64,000 nucleotides of DNA from Subdoligranulum variabile (GCA_003343905.1 QAKI01000016.1:1-64000); one strand, 5' to 3'. Counted from the stretch's first letter, positions 42,896 through 51,640 are shown. Translations and numbers: made by a program. Notes: generated from the sequence alone by a model not told the origin.

Positions 42896-43381
42896 TTACC
42901 AGCGGAACCGGCTGTCGCAGAAAGGCACGAAGCGCAGGGTGGCGTCCCCCAGCTTCAGTTCCTCGCCGCCTGCAACGGGCTGCGGTTCCAGCAGCGCCTT
43001 GCCGTTCAGATAACACAACTGCTGGGAGGAACCCGGCAGCAGCGTGAACGCGCCGGTCGCGGCGTCGTAGGCCACGGCGGCCTGCCGCGCGCCCAGCGGC
43101 GCATCGGGGCTTAACGTCACCGGGGCGGCCGCCTGGTCCAATCCCAGGAAAGTGCGCCCCACCCCCAGGCGCAGGTCACGCCCGCGCGCCGGGCCGTCCA
43201 GGACCACCAGCCAGCCCGTCACCGGGCCGTCCGGGGACGCGGCTTCGGCCGCCGGTTCGGGGCCCGCCGCGCTGGTATGGACGATGGCGCTTTCGGTTTG
43301 CAGGTCGGTATTGCAGTAGGGGCAGGCGGGGTATTTGTCGCTGTCATAAAAATGCCCCTGTTCGCATTTCGTCAGTTTCAT
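42896..43381 (-). CDS. Zinc-ribbon/FHA-like protein
   Basis: 161 residues. An N-terminal zinc ribbon (KCEQGHFYDSDKYPACPYC; Cys5, His8, Cys19 and Cys22, approximate) is joined by a linker to an FHA-like domain (about 58-158) with VGRTFLG and CYLNGKAL but no S-x-x-H. It lies 12 bases before the double-FHA ATPase. No membrane segment. It could be a cytoplasmic adaptor of the transporter; kinase-associated FHA proteins often carry such ribbons. Confidence 0.8.
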   Translation of the reverse strand: MKLTKCEQGHFYDSDKYPACPYCNTDLQTESAIVHTSAAGPEPAAEAASPDGPVTGWLVVLDGPARGRDLRLGVGRTFLGLDQAAAPVTLSPDAPLGARQAAVAYDAATGAFTLLPGSSQQLCYLNGKALLEPQPVAGGEELKLGDATLRFVPFCDSRFRW

Positions 43382-43403
43382 CGCGCGTTCTCCTCTCCCG
43401 CCG

Positions 43404-45119
43404 TCACAGCACCAGGCGGATGGTGGTGCGCCCCAGGCGCAGGGCGTCGTTGTTCTGCAAACGGTGTTCGCCCTCGATGCGTTCGCCGTTCACAAAGACC
43501 GGCGCGTCGGGGTCCAACGTCTGTACCAGCAGCGACTCGCCGCGCACGCACAGCACACAGTGCTGGGGGCGCACCTGCTCGTCCGGCAGGCAGAGGTCGC
43601 ACTGGGACGCATCGCCGCCCAAAATCAGGCTGCTTTCCACCATACCGGCCCAGCGGCTTTCGGCAATGGAACCGCTGCGCCCCCAGAACAGCGTGACCCA
43701 GCGGCGTGGCAGCGCGCCGGGTTCCTGGGTGCCGGTGAGCAGATGCTCGACCTCGGCGGCCTGTTCGGCGGCGCGCTCCCTGCGGCGCAGGCGCCGCCAC
43801 TGCAAGGCCAGCACCGCCAGCACGGCGGCCGCCACCAGCAGCGGCGCGCGGAACCGCGCCAGATAGAAGGCCCGGTCCCGCGGCCAGACCTGGATGGAAA
43901 AGTCCGTTTCGTCCCGCAGGGAACTGACGTTCGCGGGGGACAGGCGGCTGGACACCTTGTTCAGCGCCACATTGTAATCGCCCTTATAGAGCGTATCGGT
44001 GGTCAGCAGCACGGTCCGGCCGTCCTCGCTGATCTGCACGTTGCGTACCGGCACATGCCAGTTCCATATATCGTTGGTCGCCACGCGGTAGAACTGGGGC
44101 CGCACGGCGTTGGCGTTGACGGCCTGATTCATCGTCAGGCGCAGGGCGTTGCGGCCCAGCACTTCGACCCGTTCCACCTGGGGCCGCGCCATGCGGAAGC
44201 CCATGTACACCGTGGTGCTGCTTTGCACCGCGCTGCCCAGACTGGGGATGGCAAGGGTAACGATCTCCTGCCGTTCTCCGGCCAGACTTTCGGGCACTTC
44301 GGTGCGCAGTTCCAGCGCCGAAGCCATCTGCTGCTGGCGGGCCAGCATGACCTCGCCCATCCGTTCCATCGGGCAGGGCACGATCCGGCCATCGCTGAGG
44401 GTCTGCAGCACATCCAGATTTTGGGGCGAACTGCTGCCCACGAAGGTGTACATCGCGGCGTTCAGGGTGCTGCCGCCGGACGCCCCCGCCAGCAATGCCG
44501 GTTCGCGGGCCAGACTGGCAGCCCCGGTGCAGAGGAACACCGCCTTGCGCGGGGCAAGCGCCTGGTATTCCTGCTGGATATCGCCCACCAGCAGGGCGGC
44601 GGCCCCCGACGCATCGGGGCTGCCCGCGGCCTGTTCTATGCCCGCCAGCGCCGTGTAGAGAAGCAGCGCGTCGGACGTGGCGGGCTGCACGCAGGCAGCC
44701 TGACCGGCCAGCGTGTACAGCGCGATCTGGTCGTTGCTGTTTTTATGGCGGATCAACTGCCAGACCGCGCCGCGCATCTGGCGGAAGTCGAGCGGGTCGA
44801 TCCCGTCGCTGTTGTCCAGCAGGACCAGATAGCACACCGGGCTGCTGGCCTGCCCCAGAGAGCTGGCGTCCAGCGTGTGGCCGCCCAGGGTCAGTTCAAG
44901 CCCCGCCGCCTGCACCACCGTGGGGGTGTAGGGGTTGCCCGCCGCGTCCTGGGCATAGAAAAAGACGTTCATATCCGGCACGTTCACATAGACCTGCTCC
45001 AGCCGGAACGTCCCGGCCCCGCCGTCCATGGTGGTGCTCTCGGCCCGCGGGGCGGGTCCCGCCAGCAGGCAGAGCGCCAGCACCAGGAACAACGCCAGCG
45101 GGTATCGCAAAGTCTTCAC
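43404..45119 (-). CDS. Secreted VWA-like domain protein with membrane helix and C-terminal FHA-like domain
   Basis: 571 residues. Signal peptide (1-27); an extracellular part of about 400 residues, with VCYLVLLDNSDGID resembling the first strand and metal site of a von Willebrand A domain (D-x-S replaced by DNSDG), and an Ig-like stretch near 300-400; one membrane helix (about 425-441) followed by a basic stop-transfer; then a cytoplasmic FHA-like domain (about 495-571) with VFVNGERIEG but a changed GR and S-x-x-H. It links the outside to the FHA proteins inside. Third from the operon's 3' end. Confidence 0.82.
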   Translation of the reverse strand: MKTLRYPLALFLVLALCLLAGPAPRAESTTMDGGAGTFRLEQVYVNVPDMNVFFYAQDAAGNPYTPTVVQAAGLELTLGGHTLDASSLGQASSPVCYLVLLDNSDGIDPLDFRQMRGAVWQLIRHKNSNDQIALYTLAGQAACVQPATSDALLLYTALAGIEQAAGSPDASGAAALLVGDIQQEYQALAPRKAVFLCTGAASLAREPALLAGASGGSTLNAAMYTFVGSSSPQNLDVLQTLSDGRIVPCPMERMGEVMLARQQQMASALELRTEVPESLAGERQEIVTLAIPSLGSAVQSSTTVYMGFRMARPQVERVEVLGRNALRLTMNQAVNANAVRPQFYRVATNDIWNWHVPVRNVQISEDGRTVLLTTDTLYKGDYNVALNKVSSRLSPANVSSLRDETDFSIQVWPRDRAFYLARFRAPLLVAAAVLAVLALQWRRLRRRERAAEQAAEVEHLLTGTQEPGALPRRWVTLFWGRSGSIAESRWAGMVESSLILGGDASQCDLCLPDEQVRPQHCVLCVRGESLLVQTLDPDAPVFVNGERIEGEHRLQNNDALRLGRTTIRLVL

Positions 45120-45132
45120 ATGCCGCCTCCTG

Positions 45133-46488
45133 TCATTGTGCGGGCCGTGCGTTCTCCAGCTTTCGGCGCAGCGAGCGCAGCGCCGTCACCGCCTTTTTGC
45201 GGCGCGGGTCCGCCGGGGCCGCCTTTTCCTGCTCCGGCAGGATGCGGATGCCGCTGTCGGCGTCCTCCTCATCCTCGGCGGCGCTCAGGTCCGGCATCAG
45301 CGGCACGTGGGGGCCGCGGGCGGGCGGTTCTTCGTCCAGGATCGGCTCGCCCTCCTGCCGCACGATGGGGTAGGAGAAGATGGCCCCGGGGACCTCGATC
45401 TCCGGCGGATCGCTGGGCTGGTCCTTGGGCTCGGTATCAAAGTAATCCGGCGAGGGGGTGGCGTCCTCCTCGGGCGCGGGCATCACCACGGGCTGGGGAG
45501 CGGGTTCCGCTTCGTCCAGACCGGGGGCGACCACGCAGTTCACCGGCGCGGGGCCTTCCGGCTCCGGCGTTTCGGGCTGTTCCAGCGGAATGGCCGCGGC
45601 GGCCGCCGCCACTTTATCGTCGGAAAGGTCCAGTTCCGGTTCGGGCGCTTCCTGCAGGCTCACGTCGGTGTTGGGGGCCAGCGGGCTGCTCTGCCGGGCG
45701 TAGTCCTGGGTCTCCTGCAGTTCCCCGATCATCTCGGCCAAAAAGTCCAGCAGCTTGTCCCGCTGCTGTTCCATATCCGCGATGCGGCTCTGCAGATCCT
45801 GCAGGCGCAGGCGGTGGGCGTTCTGGATCTCCAGTGTTTCGTCGGTGGCGGCCTGCACCATTTTGCGCGCCTGGCTCACGGCCTGTTCCCGCGCCAACTG
45901 GTCAATGGCCTTGGCCTTGCGCCCGGCTTCCGCCAGCAGCGCGTCGGCGTCGGCCTGGGCCTTGGCGCGGATCTTATCGGCCTCGGCGTGGGCGTCCGCC
46001 ATGACCTGTTCGCGGTCGTGCTCCAACTTCTGGCGGGCCTCGTCATGGGCGCGGCCCTTGATGCGCAGCGCGGCCTCGGCGGTCTCGGCCCGTTCGGTCA
46101 GTTCTTCTTTTTCCCGCGTCAGGTCGCTGTTTTTCAGACGAAGCACCGCCACCTGATCGGTCAGGGAGTGGTTGCGCTCCTGCACTTTGGCATAGCGCGC
46201 GGCCAGATCGTCCTGCCGCCGCACGATCTTATCCGTCTGCCCGGCCAGCGTGGCGTTCTGGGCCGCCAGATTCTGGTTCTGCCCCAGCAGGGTCTGGCAG
46301 CGGCGGCGCAGGGCCTCGCCCTCCTGCCGGGCGGCGCGGGTCTCGGCCGCCGCAGCGGCCAAACTCTGCTCATAATCGCCGCACAGCGCGCGCAGCGCCG
46401 CGCGCACATCCTCCGGCTCGTACCCGCCGAACCGGGCCTTGCGCACCCCGCACTGTTCCATGTACTGATTTGCATCGATTTTTGCCAT
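45133..46488 (-). CDS. DivIVA-like coiled-coil protein
   Basis: 451 residues. The N-terminal ARFGGYEPEDVRAALRAL (18-35) resembles the DivIVA membrane-binding and dimerisation tip. A long coiled coil (about 40-260) follows, with a run of Ala/Glu/Lys heptads, then a Pro/Glu-rich acidic linker (about 265-420) and a basic C-terminus. No membrane segment. DivIVA-type proteins mark poles, septa or curved membrane, so it may place the transporter. First gene of the operon. Confidence 0.8.
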   Translation of the reverse strand: MAKIDANQYMEQCGVRKARFGGYEPEDVRAALRALCGDYEQSLAAAAAETRAARQEGEALRRRCQTLLGQNQNLAAQNATLAGQTDKIVRRQDDLAARYAKVQERNHSLTDQVAVLRLKNSDLTREKEELTERAETAEAALRIKGRAHDEARQKLEHDREQVMADAHAEADKIRAKAQADADALLAEAGRKAKAIDQLAREQAVSQARKMVQAATDETLEIQNAHRLRLQDLQSRIADMEQQRDKLLDFLAEMIGELQETQDYARQSSPLAPNTDVSLQEAPEPELDLSDDKVAAAAAAIPLEQPETPEPEGPAPVNCVVAPGLDEAEPAPQPVVMPAPEEDATPSPDYFDTEPKDQPSDPPEIEVPGAIFSYPIVRQEGEPILDEEPPARGPHVPLMPDLSAAEDEEDADSGIRILPEQEKAAPADPRRKKAVTALRSLRRKLENARPAQ

Positions 46489-46526
46489 ACACCGTGATCC
46501 CCCGACAAGTTTGTATATATAGTATC

Positions 46527-46555
46527 ATTATACGGCAAGGTTTTGTTGAACGCAA
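46527..46555 (-). promoter_or_regulatory. Sigma-A promoter of the FHA-ABC operon
   Basis: Minus strand: -35 TTGCGT (46550-46555), 17-bp spacer, -10 TATAAT (46527-46532), 38 bases before the first gene. Confidence 0.7.
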
Positions 46556-46767
46556 GCGGATTTTGACGGCCCAACCGGGGAAAAAGCCTTTTCTGCCGGG
46601 GAAAACGCCGCGCGGCCCGCTTATGGCCGATTAGATGCAACAACAGCGAAGAAAAGGAATCACAATCCAGACAGAACCGGCAATATAGTCGCGAAACATT
46701 GTTAAAAAGTAAGCGCTTTGTTATAATTGGAAAAATACACTCGAAATCAAAAGGAGAAATACTAAAA

Positions 46768-47521
46768 ATGGTCATCGTATATTTTTCCGGGACAGGAAAT
46801 TCAAAATATATTGCAGAAAACTTTGCGAGCCGAATGCAGATCGAAGCACATAGTATCGAAGAAAACATAAACTTTGAGGAACTATTTAATAAAGTCGATA
46901 CGATAGCTGTGTGCTATCCAATCTACGGCTCCTGCGTTCCCCGCATTATGAGAGAATTTGTTCAAAAGCATATGCGCTTTTTTGAAAGTAAAAAGCTAAT
47001 AATCTTCTGCACGCAAATGCTATTTTCAGGAGACGGAGCCAAGGCATTTGCCCGTCTAATTCCTAATTGCAACGAAAGAGTTCTTTATGCAGAGCACTTC
47101 AAAATGCCTAACAATATTTGTAACTTTGCATTATTTCCGATGACAGAAAAAGAAAAAACAAAGAAGCCGTTGCGGGCGCTAAAAAAATTAGATAAAGTTT
47201 GCTCTGACATTCAAAATGGTATCGTAAAAAAGAGGGGGTTGGAATATTTTTTCCACTATGCTTGGAAAAACGCAAAATGTCGCATATCCTAAAATGGAGG
47301 CGAAAGCTAAAGACTCTTTTCGCACAGACGATTCCTGTATTGGGTGCGGTTTATGCGTAAAAAAGTGTCCCATGCATAATCTGGAACTCGCAGATGGAAA
47401 AGTCAAGCAAAATGGGAATTGTACTCTTTGTTATCGATGTGTAAATATCTGTCCAAAACAAAGCTGCACTGTTTATTTTACAAAAAAGCCCAAAAAGCAA
47501 TACACGGGGATTTCACAATAA
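46768..47521 (+). pseudogene. EFR1-type flavodoxin-ferredoxin, split by a frameshift
   Basis: The flavodoxin part (46768-47292, starting VIVYFSGTGNSKYIAENF, 174 residues) ends in NAKCRIS and a stop. The ferredoxin part continues one frame over (47258-47521) with two 4Fe-4S motifs, CIGCGLCVKKCP and CTLCYRCVNICP. Together they match the EFR1 plan of about 250 residues, so one base gained or two lost near 47255-47290 split the gene. Codon use is AT-rich, unlike the neighbours. AAAAGGAG precedes the ATG. The ferredoxin ORF could still be made on its own from 47258, but no good ribosome site is seen. Confidence 0.75.
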
Positions 47522-47630
47522 CATCGTGCAAATTTCTTGAAGAAATCCGCGGCCGGGTTTCTGTGATTGTAAGTGATATTGTAGCAGTTCTTCCAAAAGA
47601 ATACGCTTGTTCTTATTTTCATTCCAATGG

Positions 47631-47659
47631 TTGACGCCGTGTAGTTCTTATGCTATAAT
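47631..47659 (+). promoter_or_regulatory. Sigma-A promoter of the blaI-like operon
   Basis: -35 TTGACG (47631-47636), 17-bp spacer, -10 TATAAT (47654-47659) with TGn in front (TGCTATAAT). Confidence 0.8.
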
Positions 47660-47681
47660 GACGCCAGCAGATAAAACTACA
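47640..47681 (+). promoter_or_regulatory. BlaI-type operator half-sites around the promoter
   Basis: TGTAGTT (47640-47646) and its inverse AACTACA (47675-47681) flank the -10. They equal the half-sites of the BlaI/MecI operator (ACTACA-TGTAGT). The complete palindrome is found further down at 49069. Confidence 0.55.
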
Positions 47682-47705
47682 AGCAATCAACCAAAGGAGT
47701 TTTCT

Positions 47706-48095
47706 ATGGACCCGCAGCTTTCCATCTCCGAATCCGAATGGCGCATCATGAAGATCGTGTGGGCCGACGCGCCGCTCACCCTGCCCGAAATACTCGACCG
47801 TGCGAAGGATACCGGCTGGAGCAAGACGACGGTGCAGACCTATCTGGCCCGGCTGGTCAAAAAGGGCGCGCTGACCACCCACCGGCAGGGCAAAGGCTAT
47901 CTCTACGCCCCCGCGGTATCGGAACGCGACTGCCAGCTTGCCGAAAGCCGCAGCTTTCTGCAGCGGGTCTATGACGGTTCCCTGTCCCGGATGGTACTGG
48001 GGTTCGTCGACAGCGGCCGCCTTTCACAGGAAGAACTGCGGGAATTGAAGCGCCTGATCGACCAGCAGGGGGGCACCGATGCAGACGATCGGTAA
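47706..48095 (+). CDS. BlaI/MecI/CopY-family repressor
   Basis: 129 residues. The winged helix reads LSISESEWRIMKIVWADAPLTLPEI...GWSKTTVQTYLARLVKKGALTT (about 5-62), the classical BlaI/MecI pattern; the C-terminal part makes the dimer. The ATG at 47706 has AAAGGAG before it. It overlaps the M56 gene by 17 bases. It should bind the palindromes near 47640-47681 and at 49069 and control the ABC exporter that follows. Confidence 0.94.
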   Translation: MDPQLSISESEWRIMKIVWADAPLTLPEILDRAKDTGWSKTTVQTYLARLVKKGALTTHRQGKGYLYAPAVSERDCQLAESRSFLQRVYDGSLSRMVLGFVDSGRLSQEELRELKRLIDQQGGTDADDR

Positions 48096-49044
48096 CATGT
48101 TTTATGTGGTGCTGTTCCTGTCCACAATCGGCAGCGTTTTCTGCGTTCTTTCGCTTTTTATCAGCCACGTTCTGCGCTGCACGCTGCCGCTGTGGTTCGC
48201 CCTGTGCGGCATGGCGCTGTTCTGCGTGCCGTTCCTCTCGCCGGATGTGGTCCTGATCCCGCCGGAACCCCAGCACTGGCGGGGCGGTTTCCGCATCGCC
48301 TGCGCGGTCTGGCTGGGCGGGTGCGCCGTCCTTCTGGTCTGGCACGCGCTCCGCGCCTGGCTGGCCGGGCGCGGCCTGAAACGCTGCCGCCCCTGCCATG
48401 ACGAACGGCTGGCCGCCCTCTGCCTGCGCTGCGCGGCGGCCGCCGGCATAAAAAAGCCGCCCGCACTGTACTGGGGCGCTCCCGGCACCCCCATTTGCGT
48501 GACCGGCGCGCTGCGCCCCGCCGTCATCATGGACCGGGCGGTCATCGAAAAACTGACCGATGCGGAACTGTCCGCCGTATTTTTTCACGAGTTGACCCGC
48601 ATCCGCCGCAGGCACATCCTGTGGGAGCGCCTGTATGACTGCGTTTGCATCATGAACTGGCCCAACCCGTTCGTATGGATCGCGCGGGGGGATTTTTCCC
48701 TGCACTGCGAGACCGACTGCGACACCCATGCGCTGCGGTCCGCGCGCGGGCAGATCACGCAGGCGCAGTATGCCGCGGCCATCCTTCGGCTGCTGGAACT
48801 GTCCGCCGCCGGGGCCGCCCGGCCCGGCCGCATGCCCGGTGCGCTCACCTTCCTGCTGGCAAAGCGCCGGGTCCAGCACATCGTCGCAAGGCCGTCCCGC
48901 TTGCGGGACCGGGCGCTGGCCGCGGTGCTGGCGGTTTTTGTGGCGCTCACGGTCGCCTTTTCGGCGCAATTCAGCCGGCAGCATTTCTACCCCTACCCGG
49001 CCTACCATGTCGGGACCGAATACCGCACGGGTCACGCCGCGTGA
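48079..49044 (+). CDS. M56-family (BlaR1/MecR1-like) membrane protein with altered zinc motif
   Basis: 321 residues. Four membrane segments (about 8-30, 34-52, 70-92 and 290-310) surround a cytoplasmic metalloprotease domain. The zinc motif reads FFHELTRIRRRH: His170 and Glu171 are kept, but the second His of HExxH is Arg174. The CETDCDTHAL site is present. There is no extracellular penicillin-binding domain after the last helix, so it is not a beta-lactam sensor. Unless another His (such as His178) replaces the ligand, proteolysis of BlaI is doubtful. Confidence 0.88.
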   Translation: MQTIGNMFYVVLFLSTIGSVFCVLSLFISHVLRCTLPLWFALCGMALFCVPFLSPDVVLIPPEPQHWRGGFRIACAVWLGGCAVLLVWHALRAWLAGRGLKRCRPCHDERLAALCLRCAAAAGIKKPPALYWGAPGTPICVTGALRPAVIMDRAVIEKLTDAELSAVFFHELTRIRRRHILWERLYDCVCIMNWPNPFVWIARGDFSLHCETDCDTHALRSARGQITQAQYAAAILRLLELSAAGAARPGRMPGALTFLLAKRRVQHIVARPSRLRDRALAAVLAVFVALTVAFSAQFSRQHFYPYPAYHVGTEYRTGHAA

Positions 49045-49049
49045 CCCGT
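49027..49049 (+). terminator. Hairpin at the end of the M56 gene
   Basis: A perfect 10-bp stem (49027-49036 with 49040-49049) spans the M56 stop codon; only a short T-rich tail follows, so it may attenuate rather than stop. Confidence 0.5.
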
Positions 49050-49068
49050 ATTCTTATACGTTATAAAT

Positions 49069-49080
49069 CTACATTTGTAG
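49069..49080 (+). promoter_or_regulatory. Perfect BlaI-type operator before the ABC genes
   Basis: CTACA-TT-TGTAG, a perfect palindrome with the same half-sites as the BlaI/MecI operator, 18 bases before the ATPase start and 8 bases before AAGGAGG. Any promoter just upstream lacks a clear -35. Confidence 0.75.
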
Positions 49081-49098
49081 TTTCCAAGGAGGTCGCAT

Positions 49099-49977
49099 AT
49101 GACGGCAAATATTGAAGTATGCCACGTCACCAAACGGTACAAAAACGGCGTCACCGCCCTGGATGATGTCAGTTTCCGCGCCGGGGGCGGCGTTTTCGGG
49201 CTGCTGGGGCACAACGGCGCAGGGAAAACCACGCTGATGAAGGCGCTGGTCACAGTGTCGCCCCCGTCGGCCGGTACGGTCCGTATCTGCGGGTTCGACA
49301 CCATCCGCCAGGGCGAGGAAGTCCGGGCGCGGGTCGGGTATCTGCCCCAGGAACTTGCGATGTACCCCGCGCTCACGGTGTTTGATTTTGTGCGCTACAT
49401 AGCCGAACTCAAAGGCGTCCACGACAAGGCAGCCGTCAGCGACGTGCTGGAACAGGTCGAAATGCGGGAATTTTCCCACCGGCGGATCGGGCAGCTTTCC
49501 GGCGGCATGAAGCGCCGGGTGGGCATCGCGCAGGCGCTCATCGGCGATCCGCAGGTGCTTGTGGTCGATGAACCGACCGCCGGGCTGGACCCGGAGGAAC
49601 GGGTGCGGTTCCGCGGGCTGCTTTCGCGTTATGCACGGGACGGCCGGACCGTCCTGCTCTCCACCCACATCGTCGAGGACGTACACCAGCTTTGCAGCGA
49701 ACTGGCCGTGCTGCGCAGGGGGCGCTTGTTTTACGCGGGGCCTTCCGCCGCGCTGCTGGAACGGGTCCGGGGCAAAGTAAAACTTCTGCGGTTAGAAAAC
49801 GAAGCGCAGCTCATCGAACTTCAAACGCGGTGCGTCGTACTGTCCACCACCTACGAAAGCCGCGGCCTGACGGCGCGGATCATGGACGAAGCCGGGCTTT
49901 GCCCCCATGGCGAACCCGTCGAAGCAACGCTGGAGGATGCGTATGTATATTGCATGGGAGGGAAAAGCCATGGGTAA
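49099..49977 (+). CDS. ABC transporter ATP-binding protein
   Basis: 292 residues. Walker A GHNGAGKTT (37-45), signature QLSGGMKRR, Walker B VLVVDEPTAGLDP. Resembles ATPases of Na+/drug/peptide ABC-2 exporters. AAGGAGG precedes the ATG. Overlaps the first permease gene by eight bases. Placed after BlaI and M56 genes, it is likely drug- or envelope-stress-induced. Confidence 0.93.
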   Translation: MTANIEVCHVTKRYKNGVTALDDVSFRAGGGVFGLLGHNGAGKTTLMKALVTVSPPSAGTVRICGFDTIRQGEEVRARVGYLPQELAMYPALTVFDFVRYIAELKGVHDKAAVSDVLEQVEMREFSHRRIGQLSGGMKRRVGIAQALIGDPQVLVVDEPTAGLDPEERVRFRGLLSRYARDGRTVLLSTHIVEDVHQLCSELAVLRRGRLFYAGPSAALLERVRGKVKLLRLENEAQLIELQTRCVVLSTTYESRGLTARIMDEAGLCPHGEPVEATLEDAYVYCMGGKSHG

Positions 49978-50731
49978 GACCGCCGCCGTCCTGCGGTACG
50001 AATACAAAATGCTGTTCCTGCATCCGGCAGGGTGGGGCGTGCTGGCCGCCGCCACGGCGCTCACGCTGCTGGATAATTTTCCTTCCGCCGGGAATCTGGC
50101 CCGGCTGGAATTTCTGGACGAACCGGCCTATTTCGTCTATCGGATCATGAACTTTGACAGCCTGATCCTGCTGTTCGGGCTGACGTTTCTGCTGGCGGGT
50201 CGCATCCCGCTCGACGCCCGGACCGGGATGCGGCCGCTGTTTATGGCGTCGCCGCTGCACAAGCGGGAATATGCGGCAGGCAAGCTGCTGGGCGGGGTTT
50301 TCTATGTTTTCACCATGCAGTGCCTTTTTCTGTTTCTGAACACGGCGGTCTACTGCGTGGCGGCGCCGTCCGCCGGTGCCCCCGCCGCCTGTATGATCCC
50401 GCTGGCAAAGGCGGTGTTTGCCTGCGCCGCGCCCGTCAGCCTGTTCGTGGGCGTCTGCGCGGTGGCCCTGCCGGGACTAATCGACCTGCGCCTGTTCTAT
50501 ATCCTGGCGGCGGCCCTGTTCGGCTTCAACGCCGCCTATACCGGCTCGGCCAAAGCCATGCCCTTTTATCTCATCACGTCCGGCGATCTGGTCCGCCTGA
50601 TCTGGACGCATCCCCAGTGGCCGTCCGTCCCGGCGGCAAGCGTCCTGGCAAACGCCCTTTTCCTTGTGGGAAGCGCCGCCGCGGCGGCCTACCTGCTGCT
50701 GGCGGCGCGCAAATATTGGAGGCCGGAATGA
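49970..50731 (+). CDS. ABC exporter membrane subunit 1
   Basis: 253 residues with about six membrane segments, beginning after VLRYEYKMLFLHPAGW with a helix at about 22-38. It has the ABC-2-like trait of a long first extracellular loop and a FMASPLHKREYAAGKLLGG connecting region. No named family is certain. GGGAGGG precedes the ATG at 49970. Overlaps the next gene by ATGA. Confidence 0.82.
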   Translation: MGKTAAVLRYEYKMLFLHPAGWGVLAAATALTLLDNFPSAGNLARLEFLDEPAYFVYRIMNFDSLILLFGLTFLLAGRIPLDARTGMRPLFMASPLHKREYAAGKLLGGVFYVFTMQCLFLFLNTAVYCVAAPSAGAPAACMIPLAKAVFACAAPVSLFVGVCAVALPGLIDLRLFYILAAALFGFNAAYTGSAKAMPFYLITSGDLVRLIWTHPQWPSVPAASVLANALFLVGSAAAAAYLLLAARKYWRPE

Positions 50732-51414
50732 AAAACCGCATCGTAAGCGAGGCAAAAATTTTCGGGGTCAATTTCTTTCTTGTGTCGGCGTTCCTCACGC
50801 TCGCGGTCCTCGCGCTTTCCGTGCTGGGCGGGGACCTGCTGGACTTTTATCCCACAGCCTTTGAAGTGGTCTTTCCCCTTTTCGCCGCCATCGCTGCCGG
50901 GGAGTGGGGAAAGACGCGGGCCGACGGCAACTTTGACTGCATCGCCGCGCAGAGCCGTTCCCTGTTCAGGTGGGTGTTCCTGCGCTATGCGGCCGCCTTT
51001 GGGTTCGTCAGCCTGTTTGCGCTTGTGGCTATGGCGGGCGCGTCGTTCACACGGTACGAAATGCCCCTGTGGGAAGCGTTCGCGCTCTATCTCCCGCCCG
51101 CGTTCTTTTTATCGTCCCTGTGCGCCCTGCTGGGGCTTTTGTGCCGCCAGGAACATATCGCGGCGCTCGTCTGTGGGGTCCTGTGGCTGATCCTGCTCTC
51201 CACACGCAGCCTGCTGCGCCTGCCAGGTGTGGAATACGGCTACCTGTTCATTCGTTTTGCCGGGGACCCGCACCACATCTGGCTCTGGAACAAGGCGCTC
51301 GTCACCCTGGCGGGCCTGCTTTTGTGGGGCGTTATTTATAGGAAGTGCAGACGGAGGGGGGTGAAGTTCGGGAATCACGACAAACCAAAACCAACCATTG
51401 AACATGCCCTATAA
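50728..51414 (+). CDS. ABC exporter membrane subunit 2
   Basis: 228 residues with about six membrane segments. It shares the general plan of subunit 1 (FDCIAAQSRSLFRWVFLRY connector after two helices), so the two probably make a heterodimer with the ATPase. Starts at the ATG overlapping the previous stop. A 3' tail of 24 polar residues (RRRGVKFGNHDKPKPTIE) ends it. Confidence 0.82.
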   Translation: MKNRIVSEAKIFGVNFFLVSAFLTLAVLALSVLGGDLLDFYPTAFEVVFPLFAAIAAGEWGKTRADGNFDCIAAQSRSLFRWVFLRYAAAFGFVSLFALVAMAGASFTRYEMPLWEAFALYLPPAFFLSSLCALLGLLCRQEHIAALVCGVLWLILLSTRSLLRLPGVEYGYLFIRFAGDPHHIWLWNKALVTLAGLLLWGVIYRKCRRRGVKFGNHDKPKPTIEHAL

Positions 51415-51640
51415 GTGTCTATCTCCTGTGACAGCCCGCTAAATAGGGCGTCGAACTATTTTTCAATCACACCTTTTCACTGCAAGTCCCTTATGCAGGG
51501 CTATATTAAACGATCTGTACACTATTCAAAAACTATATTCCTTTACTTTAGGTTCCGGCTAACACCGGAACCTATTACATTTACCAAAGTGATTTTATTG
51601 GCCCCCGGTCAACCTGCTTTTATCATGTCTATTCGGCAGC
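51415..51640. other. AT-rich intergenic region
   Basis: No gene is seen. Composition is AT-rich, unlike the coding parts around it. It includes a hairpin (51550-51558 with 51565-51573, loop CTAACA) that may end the exporter operon. Confidence 0.6.

Noticed and set aside
43464..46004. Long open frame antisense to the VWA-like and coiled-coil genes
   Set aside because: Arg/Pro/Ala-rich shadow product; the minus-strand frames carry the signal peptide, membrane helix and FHA-like motifs.
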